Source: JARYMI01 sp037444845 (GTDB lineage: Bacteria; Acidobacteriota; Aminicenantia; Aminicenantales; UBA8522). Taken from it: a DNA stretch of 29,686 bases. The notes under the pieces are model-generated. The model was not told the origin of the DNA, did not search any database, and saw only the letters and a program-made list of their open reading frames with translations. The stretch is from NCBI GenBank assembly GCA_037444845.1, contig JBBILQ010000029.1, forward strand, positions 1 to 29,686, in the 5' to 3' direction. This document shows, in pieces, positions 22,698-29,664 of this stretch; positions within the stretch are counted from its first letter, which is position 1; every line of letters starts with the position of its first letter. The position numbers and the translations under genes are program-made.

Positions 22698-24281
22698 ATG
22701 AAATTAGCGAGAAAGATGTCCATTGCCGATTCCATTAGAGAAGCCTACAAAAAGGGGCAGGAAGACGAGACGTTAGAGCCGGTCATCAAAATAGACGCAG
22801 CCGGCCGGCCGCTGGGGAGGCTCAGAGATGGCGATTATGTCATTTTTTATGATATCAGGGGGGAGCGGGAAGTGGAGCTGACGGAGTGCCTGACATCTGC
22901 CGAGTTTCGACCTTTTCCCAGGAAGGACGACCTGCGGCTGAATTTTGTCACGATGGTTGAGTATGACCCGTGCCTTCCGGTCAGGGTTGCGTTCCCGGCC
23001 GAAGAAAAGATGCGGAACACTCTCGCCGAAGTCATCACTCGAGCCGGGTTGCCTTTGGTGAAGATTGCCGAGTCGGAGAAAGCCGCCCACATCGGCTATT
23101 TTTTTAACGGCAAGATAGAAGAGCCCTTTGCCGGTGAGGAGAGGTCGATTGTTCCGTCGCCTAAGGGAGTAGCTTCCTATACTCTGAAACCTGAGATGAG
23201 CGCCGAGCTCGTGGCTGATGAAGTCATCGTAAGGCTCAGAGATCGATCTTGCCCGATTATCATCGCCAACCTGGCCAACGTGGACGTTGTCGGCCACGTC
23301 GAGGACAGACAGGCCGTGCTGAGAGCCGTTGAAGTCGTTGACCATGCTCTGGGAAGAATCGTCGCTGAGTGCCGGAAGCAGCGGGTGACGCTGGCCGTGA
23401 CGTCTGACCACGGCACAGTCGAAGACTGGCTGTACGAGGACGGCAGCATTAACACAGGACATACGAGGAATCCCGTGCCGTTCATTTTAGTTCATCCTCC
23501 GTTATCTGAGCCGGGGCGCGTTATTTTGAAGGAGTGCGGGGAACTGGCTGATGTCGCTCCCACGGTGCTTGATTTGTTGGGCTTGGGAAAGCCCTCTGAG
23601 ATGACGGGCCAAAGCCTTATCCTGAGTTCAGGTGAACGGACGAAAAGAATTCTCCTCCTCATCCTGGACGGCTGGGGCTGGAGAAAGGAACAAGAAGGAA
23701 ACCTCATTCTTGAGGCCAAGACGCCCCATTTTGACAGTCTCTGGTCCCGCTGCCCGCGCTCCCTGCTCGACGCTTCGGGTGAAGCAGTCGGCCTGCCTCC
23801 CAGGGCTGTGGGAAACTCCGAGGCTGGCCACCTCCATTTAGGAGCCGGCCGCCGGGTCTCGCTCGACCGGGTCAGGATTGACGGCGCCATCAAAGACGGA
23901 AGTTTTTTTCGGAATCCTGTTTTTCTCTGGGCCGCCCGCGGTGCGAGGGAGGACCGCCGCTCTCTCCATCTCATGGGCATTGTCTCCCACTACAGCTCTC
24001 ACGGCAGTATCGGGCACCTTCTTGCTCTTCTCCGCCTGGCCAAGGAGCAGGAGCTGAAAAGGGTTTACATCCATTCCTTCATCGGCCGAAGAGGGGAGAG
24101 GCCGGAGAGCGGCGCCATCTACATGGAAAAAGTGGAGGAAGCCTCAAGGTCGATCGGTGTTGGCGAAGTCGTCACCGTCATCGGCCGGCACTGGGCTCTG
24201 GACAGGGAGGAGAACTGGGACCGCCTGGAAAAGGCCTACAGGGCCCTGGTTTTTGGAGACGGGACAAAAGTTTGCGGGTGA
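22698..24281 (+). CDS. Circularly permuted cofactor-independent phosphoglycerate mutase
   Basis: A 527-residue protein containing the complete iPGM sequence with its halves swapped. Residues about 8-308 correspond to the usual C-terminal half (SIREAYKKG through EMTGQSLI), an 8-residue linker follows, and residues 317-523 correspond to the usual N-terminal half (RILLLILDGWGW through WDRLEKAYRALVFGDG). Metal and catalytic residues are present: Asp324, Ser374 in GNSEAGH, Asp196 and His200 (DVVGH), Asp237-His238, His255. Substrate-site residues are Arg54, Arg57, Lys156, His435, Arg465, Arg497 and Arg503. The Asp of the usual DGRD motif is Gly466. It should interconvert 3- and 2-phosphoglycerate using Mn2+ or similar. 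ATG 22698 follows the M23 stop by 4 bases; ATG 22716 is possible. A better C-terminal tail exists in a shifted frame (see findings). Confidence 0.92.
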   Translation: MKLARKMSIADSIREAYKKGQEDETLEPVIKIDAAGRPLGRLRDGDYVIFYDIRGEREVELTECLTSAEFRPFPRKDDLRLNFVTMVEYDPCLPVRVAFPAEEKMRNTLAEVITRAGLPLVKIAESEKAAHIGYFFNGKIEEPFAGEERSIVPSPKGVASYTLKPEMSAELVADEVIVRLRDRSCPIIIANLANVDVVGHVEDRQAVLRAVEVVDHALGRIVAECRKQRVTLAVTSDHGTVEDWLYEDGSINTGHTRNPVPFILVHPPLSEPGRVILKECGELADVAPTVLDLLGLGKPSEMTGQSLILSSGERTKRILLLILDGWGWRKEQEGNLILEAKTPHFDSLWSRCPRSLLDASGEAVGLPPRAVGNSEAGHLHLGAGRRVSLDRVRIDGAIKDGSFFRNPVFLWAARGAREDRRSLHLMGIVSHYSSHGSIGHLLALLRLAKEQELKRVYIHSFIGRRGERPESGAIYMEKVEEASRSIGVGEVVTVIGRHWALDREENWDRLEKAYRALVFGDGTKVCG

Positions 24282-24354
24282 TTTTGAGGAAAGAGAAGAA
24301 CTCTTGCTGGCTGAAAATCGTATGAACGGGATAGGGATTAAAAAAGAAAAATGA
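24282..24354 (+). other. Possible frameshifted C-terminal tail of the permuted mutase
   Basis: After the annotated TGA (24279-24281) the +1 frame stays open and reads a protein-like charged helix (EEREELLLAENRMNGIG) to TGA 24352-24354, overlapping the next gene's ATG as ATGA. Removing one base from the AAAA run at 24266-24269 would join it to the mutase. It may be a sequencing indel, a frameshift, or non-coding. Confidence 0.35.
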
Positions 24355-25271
24355 CGGGCATGATTGTCTCGCTCAAGAATATCCATTTCAGCTACGGCCG
24401 TGTCCAGGCGCTTGGCGGGGTTGACCTCGACTTAGCCGAGGGCGCCACCGGGCTTCTCGGTCCCAACGGCGCCGGGAAAAGCACGCTGCTGCGCATTCTT
24501 TTGGGATTTCTTGCGCCCCAGAGAGGAGAGGGCCGGGTGCTCAATTACGACATCAGGCTCGAGCAACCTCACATCAGGCGTTATGTCGGCTACATGCCAG
24601 AAGATGATTGCCTGATTCCGGGCATGGATGCCGTCACGTTCACGGCGTACTTCGGGGAGCTCTCCGGTATGCCCCGCCAGGAGGCGATGAAACGGGCACA
24701 TGATGTCCTCTTCTATGTCGGGTTGGGAGAGTCCAGATACAGATTCTTGGAGACATATTCAGCGGGCATGAAACAGCGCTTGAAGCTCGCCCAGGCCATT
24801 GTCCACGACCCCCGGCTTCTTTTCCTGGATGAGCCGACGTCAAACCTGGACCCGCAGGGCCGCCAGGAGATTCTCGACCTGATCAAGGATATCTCCTCGA
24901 GGAAAAACATCCAGGTCTTGATCTGCTCTCATATCCTCTCCGACATTGAATCCGTCTGCTCCTATGTCGTGATCCTGAACAAGGGCCGGGTGGCAGCTCA
25001 GGGGCAGATCAGCGCACTCAAACAGCTCAAATTCAGGCTTTATGAAGTCAAAATCAAGGGGGAGGCTCAAGGGTTTGTTGAAAGGCTGAAAAACATCGGC
25101 TGCAAGGTTGACGAGGCCGAAGACAAAGTCCTCAAAGTCTACATGCCGGCTGAAAGGGAAATCTCGGATTTCTTCCGCCAGGCCCTTGAAGCGAACATCC
25201 AGGTCCGCCATTTTGTCCGGAGTCAGACCTCGCTTGAGGACCTCTTCGCTCAGGCTGTGGGAGTCGATTGA
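24351..25271 (+). CDS. ABC-2-type transporter ATP-binding protein
   Basis: A 306-residue ATPase subunit. It has Walker A GPNGAGKST (37-45), a Q-loop-like region at YMPEDD (81-86, Q replaced), a signature YSAGMKQRLK (136-145, Ser-Ala-Gly-Met instead of LSGGQ, normal in the ABC-2/NatA-like group), Walker B LLFLDE (156-161) and the switch His194 (CSHIL). The C-terminal about 80 residues form the usual extension ending SLEDLFAQAVG. It should pair with the permease that starts on its last base (TGATG). The ABC-2 group includes drug, polysaccharide, lipid and Na+ exporters; the substrate cannot be inferred. Confidence 0.93.
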   Translation: MTGMIVSLKNIHFSYGRVQALGGVDLDLAEGATGLLGPNGAGKSTLLRILLGFLAPQRGEGRVLNYDIRLEQPHIRRYVGYMPEDDCLIPGMDAVTFTAYFGELSGMPRQEAMKRAHDVLFYVGLGESRYRFLETYSAGMKQRLKLAQAIVHDPRLLFLDEPTSNLDPQGRQEILDLIKDISSRKNIQVLICSHILSDIESVCSYVVILNKGRVAAQGQISALKQLKFRLYEVKIKGEAQGFVERLKNIGCKVDEAEDKVLKVYMPAEREISDFFRQALEANIQVRHFVRSQTSLEDLFAQAVGVD

Positions 25272-26148
25272 TGACGGTCAGGGAAAAGGGCTACATCCAC
25301 TGGGACGGAGAGCTGAAACCGGCGCGGCATCCCTGGTGGCCGATCACGAGGCTCGGGATAAAACTGNNNNNNNNNNCTTCAAGAAGAAATACTTCAAATT
25401 CATCTATTTCAGCGCCTTTATCCCGGCTTTTGCCTTTCTCGTCGGGATCTATATCTCTGAGAGAATCGAAGATTTTCAGTGGATAGTCAGGGGCTCGGCA
25501 AGAATTCTCGAAGTGAACCCGCGCTTTTTCAATTATTACTTCAGCAGCGATTTTCTGCTGTTCATGATGGTGATGATCTTGCTAGCGAGCGGAGCCGGCC
25601 TTATCTCGGATGACCTGAAATACAATTCTCTCCAGCTCTATCTGGCTCGGCCGCTGCGAAAAAAAGATTACGTCGCCGGCAAGGCGGCCGTCCTCGTCTT
25701 CTTCCTTTTTTCCTTAACCATCCTGCCCGGTCTCGTTTTTGTCATTTTTAAGCTGCTTTTTGCGGGCAATTTCTCCTTCCTCTTCTTATATCCTTGGCTG
25801 CCGTTAGCTGTCATCGGCCATTCGCTGCTGGTGACCGCCTTTTTCTCCCTCTACACTCTTCTCCTCTCCTCGCTGAGCAAGAACAGGCGGTATGTTTCCA
25901 TCCTCATCTTTGGCGTCTACCTGTTTTCTGACATCCTCCACGGTTTCTTTTACGAGAGTTTCAAACAGCCGGCCTTTGCTCTGGTATCCTTAAAAGCAAA
26001 CCTGCAGCAGATGGGAGCTTTTTTCTTCAGGCAAAAGCCCGTCTACCCCGTCGCCTGGTATTTTTCTTTATTCATCCTCTTGTCATTATGCTTAGCGGCC
26101 GCCGTTGTCCTGCGCCGCAAGGTCAAAGGGGTTGAGGTCGTCAGATGA
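25271..26148 (+). CDS. ABC-2-type transporter permease, contains the N gap
   Basis: A membrane protein starting MTVREKGYIHWDGELKPARHP at ATG 25271 and continuing, after the N run at 25367-25376, in a different frame from FKKKYFKFIYFSAF to TGA 26148. Six hydrophobic segments follow (first around FIYFSAFIPAFAFLVGIYIS, last FILLSLCLAAAVVL). The cytoplasmic motif SDDLKYNSLQLYLARPLRKKDYVAGK is typical of ABC-2 permeases. For the two parts to be one gene the real gap length must be 2 modulo 3, so the 10 Ns are a placeholder. It overlaps the upstream ATPase by one base and the next ATPase by 4, supporting a single permease gene of about 290 residues. Confidence 0.82.
25367..25376. other. Assembly gap (10 N)
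   Basis: A run of ten N inside the permease gene. Reading frames on the two sides do not match across exactly ten bases. Confidence 1.
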
Positions 26149-26993
26149 GGGCCGTCATTGAAACGCGTAAGCTGTCCAAGTGGTACGGCAATGTCCTCGG
26201 GCTCAGCGATGTCACGCTCGAGATAGAGCCGGGTATCAGCGGCCTGTTAGGTCCCAACGGCGCCGGGAAGTCGACATTTCTCAAGCTGCTCACTGGCCAG
26301 ATCAAACCGAGCCTCGGGAGCGTGACCATCTTAGGAGAAAAGGTCAAGAATAATTTCGCCATTTTTTCAAAGATCGGGTTTTGTCCGGAACACGATTCTT
26401 TTTACGAGGAAATCACCGGCTGGGAGTTTTTAACCCAGCTGCTCAGCCTTCATGGCTTTGCTGCCTCTGAGGTCAAAATCAAGGCTGAGAAAGCCTTGGA
26501 GATTGTCGACCTCAGCCAGGATAAAGACAGGCTGGTCCGGGCCTACAGCCGGGGCATGCGGCAGAGGCTGAAGTTTGCTCAGGCAATCGCCCATGACCCT
26601 GAGATTCTCGTTCTGGATGAGCCGCTCGCCGGCCTGGATCCGCTGGGAAAGAGGAAGGTCATAAGGCTGATTAAGGAATTCAAAAGCCAGGGAAGAACAA
26701 TCGTCGTCTCCAGCCATGTCCTGCCCGAGATAGAGGCGCTGACCAAAACGATCATTCTCATCCATCAAGGGAAGATTTTCGCAACGGGGGATATCCATTA
26801 CATCCGGGACCTCATCGAGAGCCATCCTCATCTTGTCTCAGTCAAGTGCGCCGAGCCGCGGCGACTGGCCTCTATGTTCCTGACCGAAGACTATATCCGC
26901 AACATAAATTTTGGCCCCGACCCCAGGACTCTTGTGGTTGAAACAAAGAACAGAGACAAATTCTTCAGCCTGCTCCTCTCCCTTATTGTTTAG
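26145..26993 (+). CDS. ABC-2-type transporter ATP-binding protein, possibly truncated by TAG
   Basis: A 282-residue ATPase with Walker A GPNGAGKST (36-44), signature YSRGMRQRLK, Walker B ILVLDEP followed by LAGLDP, and switch His in SSHVL. ATG 26145 overlaps the upstream permease stop by 4 bases. The reading frame ends at TAG 26991-26993, but in the same frame the next 25 codons encode RIDIEEITSPDDNLQAVFDY and LVGK before a second TAG at 27069-27071. That stretch matches the usual C-terminal end of this family (acidic pair, then LxxVF). Full length with the extension would be about 308 residues, close to its 306-residue partner upstream, and the gap to the next gene would shrink from 79 bases to one. 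Nucleotide-binding parts are intact either way. Confidence 0.9.
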   Translation: MRAVIETRKLSKWYGNVLGLSDVTLEIEPGISGLLGPNGAGKSTFLKLLTGQIKPSLGSVTILGEKVKNNFAIFSKIGFCPEHDSFYEEITGWEFLTQLLSLHGFAASEVKIKAEKALEIVDLSQDKDRLVRAYSRGMRQRLKFAQAIAHDPEILVLDEPLAGLDPLGKRKVIRLIKEFKSQGRTIVVSSHVLPEIEALTKTIILIHQGKIFATGDIHYIRDLIESHPHLVSVKCAEPRRLASMFLTEDYIRNINFGPDPRTLVVETKNRDKFFSLLLSLIV

Positions 26994-27071
26994 AGCAGGA
27001 TTGATATCGAGGAAATCACCTCCCCAGATGACAACCTTCAAGCTGTTTTTGATTATCTGGTAGGGAAGTAG
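26991..27071 (+). other. In-frame continuation of the ATPase after TAG
   Basis: TAG at 26991 is followed in frame by 25 sense codons whose product looks like the normal ABC ATPase C-terminus, ending at TAG 27069-27071, one base before the ATG of the next permease. A GAG-to-TAG change would explain it. Confidence 0.6.
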
Positions 27072-27072
27072 G

Positions 27073-27888
27073 ATGAAAAGCGTGACCAAGCAAAGCTGGC
27101 GTCATTTCTTGGGTTCTCTGGTTCGGGTTTGTTCGTTCGCTTTTTTCCTCGGCCGGAAGTCAAAGCGGACCAAGTTCTTCCTTCTCTTCAGCTTTCTCCC
27201 CGCGGCTGTGGCCTTGATCATTCGATTTCACCAGGTGTTCTCGGAGGAAAAGCGTGCCCTCGACGGCAGCTACGCATTTTCGAATATCATCATGCTTTTC
27301 TATCTTCAGTTCATCATCCTGATCCTGGCGCTTTTTTTCGGCACCTCCGTCTGTTCGGAGGAAGTGGAAGGAAAAACCCTCCCGTACCTCATCACCAGGC
27401 CGATCCCCAAGTCAGCCGTGGTCATGGGAAAATACGTCGCTTACACTGCCATACCCGTCGTGACGATGGCGCTTGGATTGCTCTTATCCTTTGCCGTCCT
27501 CAACGTTGACCGGCTTCTTTCTATCCCCATGTACAAGATATACTTTCAGTACCTGGGCGTTTTGACTCTGGGGCTCATCGCGTACAGCGCCTTTTTTACT
27601 TTTCTGGGCAGTTTTTTGAAGCGGTCCATTTTCGTCGGGTTGCTGTTCAGTTTTGGCTGGGAAAACGTGATTCAGTATTTCCCTGGGTCAACCCAGCGTT
27701 TTGCCATCGTCCACTACCTGAAATCGTTCCTGCCCTCGTCGCCCTCAGGACGGTTTTCTTTCCTGACCTTCCGCCTGGAGCCCACGCGGCCGGAGATCGC
27801 GCTCCTTGCCCTGGGGTTGATCACAGCCGTGTTTCTGGGCTTTGCCTGCCTTGTTTTCTCTCTGAAGGAATACAACCTGGAGGACTAA
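27073..27888 (+). CDS. ABC-2-type transporter permease
   Basis: A 271-residue inner-membrane protein with about six transmembrane segments: near residues 35-52 (FFLLFSFLPAAVALII), 76-98 (IIMLFYLQFIILILALFFG), 128-150, 160-182, 186-200 and 245-265. The cytoplasmic EEVEGKTLPYLITRPIPKSAVVMGKY is the hallmark loop of ABC-2 permeases. It shares layout with the permease at 25271-26148 but little identity beyond that motif. The two ATPase-permease pairs could form two homologous exporters or one heteromeric complex. It ends 4 bases inside the convergent lipoprotein gene. Confidence 0.9.
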   Translation: MKSVTKQSWRHFLGSLVRVCSFAFFLGRKSKRTKFFLLFSFLPAAVALIIRFHQVFSEEKRALDGSYAFSNIIMLFYLQFIILILALFFGTSVCSEEVEGKTLPYLITRPIPKSAVVMGKYVAYTAIPVVTMALGLLLSFAVLNVDRLLSIPMYKIYFQYLGVLTLGLIAYSAFFTFLGSFLKRSIFVGLLFSFGWENVIQYFPGSTQRFAIVHYLKSFLPSSPSGRFSFLTFRLEPTRPEIALLALGLITAVFLGFACLVFSLKEYNLED

Positions 27889-28880
27889 TTCTCCGGGTCT
27901 TCGGGCTTGGCTTTCTGAGCTTTCATCTTCTGGCCGAGGATCTTCGCCGTTTCTTCAGGAATGCTGGCCGTGATTTTGACGGAGTCGGCGGCTGACGCAA
28001 TCTCAACCCGGTTCAGAAGCTCGCCTAACTCTGGCTCCTTGGAGGCGGCTGCCGCGCCCAGGGCTTTAAACCCGTTGAGAGTATCAGCGATTTGCTTGTT
28101 CTTGGCTGCGTCCGGGCTTTGGGCCTTGATCTCAGCCAGGAAAGTCTTATCCTTGTAGTCGAAAGCCAGGATGATGGAGGTTATGCTTTCAAAGACGCTG
28201 AGCATCGGGTTCTGGGAAGCAGCCCCTTTCCTCACGCCGGACGGGATCAAGAAGGCGCCGTAAGCCATGGCTGATTTGTTCATGCCCTTGATCAAGTTCG
28301 ATATCTCCTGGTTCTTCAGGATGCTCTCAGCTTTCTTCTGGTGAACATCGATGACCTTCTTGACATGAGCGTCCGTGCCCACGACGATGTTGGAATCATC
28401 GAGAAAGGCGCCGCTGAAGGGCTTCTGTGTCTTGGCTTGAATGCCCTGGTAGACTGTGACGCCGCCGTAAACTGTCTCGGTTACCTCCGCGCCTTCCTTT
28501 TTCACCTTGGCCAGCAGAAGATCCCGGTTGTGTTTCATGTTGAGAAGGGCGACTCCTTCTTGCATGTTTTCAATGTCCTTCTCGCCGCCAAAGGCAGCGA
28601 CAAAGAAAAAGATGTCTTTTTGAGGGTCGGCTCCGGTCTATTGGACGAACTCCTGGTATTTCGGGTAATTTTCGTCTTCCTGGATTGCTTTCTTGACGGC
28701 TTCAAGCCCCATGATCCTGTGGACATCGACGACCATCACCCCCCCGACGTCCTTGGGAAGCAGGGACAGCATGTCCTCGGCCCTGGCTGTTCCGGCCTGA
28801 GGGCCGGCCGGCTTTTTGGCGCACGATGTCCAGAAACAGGCGGCCAAAACGATCAAAACAAGGACTCCGTATTTTCTCAT
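27885..28880 (-). CDS. Predicted lipoprotein, reading frame interrupted by TAG at 28638-28640
   Basis: A frame of 331 codons with ATG at 28880, an AAGGAGG site (28888-28894) and a good promoter. The N-terminus is a lipoprotein signal (VLVLIVLAACFWTSC, Cys20), followed by AEDMLSLLPKDVGGVMVVDVHRIMG. After codon 80 (FVQ) a TAG interrupts the frame, and the same frame continues TGADPQKDIFFFVAAFGG to TAG 27885-27887. Nothing restarts convincingly at the stop; the next Met (28565) is 24 codons on with no ribosome site. The pattern of a TGxDPxKD motif with repeated alpha/beta segments recalls DUF3352-like proteins, a loose impression. It is either a recent pseudogene, a base error (AAG or GAG read as TAG), or a readthrough case. 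Confidence 0.75.
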
Positions 28881-28924
28881 TGATTTTCCTCCTTGATGAC
28901 ATGCCGATCAGTCATCTTGCGAAG

Positions 28925-28953
28925 ATTGTATCAAAAAGAAGTGCCGGGAGCAA
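28925..28953 (-). promoter_or_regulatory. Sigma-70-type promoter of the lipoprotein gene
   Basis: On the minus strand TTGCTC (28948-28953) and TACAAT (28925-28930) are spaced by 17 bases. The predicted start near 28918 leaves a leader of about 37 bases carrying AAGGAGG. Confidence 0.7.
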
Positions 28954-28980
28954 CCTTTCCCTCCGGCAATGCTCGGGGGG

Positions 28981-29433
28981 TTAGCGGCGGAAGGTGTAGC
29001 GGATGCCGATGGCGCCAAGAAGGTCGAGCCTGGAGAAGTTAAATGTTGGGACAACCTCGAAGAACATGTTCAGCGGGAAGGTTTTAGCCAAGAAATCAAC
29101 GCCCAGGGGGAATCGAAGCCAGGCGTTTTCGTCGTCCTGGAAGATGATTTTGCCGCCTGCTCCGATATAGAGCGAAAAATCCACGCGGGTATCGCTGTGG
29201 AAGGAATACCGGTAAAAAAGATAGTCGACATGGATGTGGAGGAAATGGCCGCGCTTGGCTGACCAGCCGATGGCCGCGTCCAGGGCCGCTCGGCGGCTCA
29301 GCCAGGCCTTTCCGGTCAATCCTGTGGGCTCGATTACGACCAACCCCAGGCCGTATTCCTTTGGTTGGCCAAAGGCCGGCGCGGTGAAGCAGGCAATCGC
29401 GAGAAGAAGATAAATGAGGACTTTCGTGGCCAT
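28981..29433 (-). CDS. Small outer-membrane beta-barrel-like protein
   Basis: A 150-residue protein with a Sec signal peptide (KVLIYLLLAIACFTAPAFG, cleavage near residue 22). The mature part is built of alternating amphipathic strands (YGLGLVVIEPTG, AALDAAIGWSA, FLHIHVDYLFYRY, RVDFSLYIGAGGKIIF, LRFPLGVDFLA, MFFEVVPTFNF, GAIGIRYTFRR) and ends in the aromatic-residue context (YTF then RR) expected near the C-terminus of outer-membrane barrels. Six to eight strands would fit a small OmpW/OmpX-like barrel. Start at ATG 29433 has AAGGAG 6 bases upstream; the frame is open to 29547, but that upstream part is the repeat region and follows no ribosome site. No specific function is indicated. Confidence 0.82.
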   Translation of the reverse strand: MATKVLIYLLLAIACFTAPAFGQPKEYGLGLVVIEPTGLTGKAWLSRRAALDAAIGWSAKRGHFLHIHVDYLFYRYSFHSDTRVDFSLYIGAGGKIIFQDDENAWLRFPLGVDFLAKTFPLNMFFEVVPTFNFSRLDLLGAIGIRYTFRR

Positions 29434-29460
29434 GATCAGCTCCTTCTCTTTTAGTCGTCT

Positions 29461-29489
29461 ATTGTAGCTCAAAAAACAGCAAATTATAA
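29461..29489 (-). promoter_or_regulatory. Probable promoter of the outer-membrane protein gene
   Basis: On the minus strand TACAAT (29461-29466) is a good -10 box; the -35 at 17 bases is TTATAA (29484-29489), four of six consensus bases. Leader would be about 20 bases. Confidence 0.55.
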
Positions 29490-29523
29490 GGCCCGGCAGT
29501 CCGGGGACGCTTCTGTATCTCGT

Positions 29524-29550
29524 GGCGCGTCTCATAAATAACTTCACTTA
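29524..29550 (-). repeat. Right copy of a short inverted repeat (partner at 23-49)
   Basis: On the minus strand this segment reads like 23-49 with 4 differences in 27 bases and continues with weaker similarity. A further AGACGCACC occurs at 29566-29574 on the plus strand and AGACGCGCC at 7151-7159, both in non-coding DNA. Confidence 0.55.
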
Positions 29551-29590
29551 AGTCGCGGCTCCTGAAGACGCACCACCGCTTGGGAGTTTG

Positions 29591-29664
29591 AGGGGGACGG
29601 CGTCGTTCCCCTCAGGGGGTCAGCGGAGCAGAGCGAAGCGCCGAGGGGGGAGCTTGACTCCCCC
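29591..29664 (+). repeat. Non-coding end region with two GC-rich hairpins
   Basis: AGGGG (29591-29595) can pair with CCCCT (29608-29612) with an inner GAC/GTC stem, and GGGGGAG (29646-29652) pairs perfectly with CTCCCCC (29658-29664) over a 5-base loop. Neither is followed by a T-run. No convincing gene lies between 29434 and the window end. Confidence 0.45.

Noticed and set aside
22698..24281. Two adjacent fragments of broken gpmI rather than one permuted gene
   Set aside because: The frame is continuous, the linker is short and in frame, no half is duplicated, and almost all active-site residues are kept in both halves.
25367..25376. Natural frameshift in the permease gene
   Set aside because: The frame change coincides with the N run, whose length is arbitrary.
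24260..28640. Genome-wide reassignment of TAG to an amino acid
   Set aside because: TAG ends proS, rpsO, the methionine gene, the D-aminoacylase and the HU-like gene exactly at their normal family lengths.
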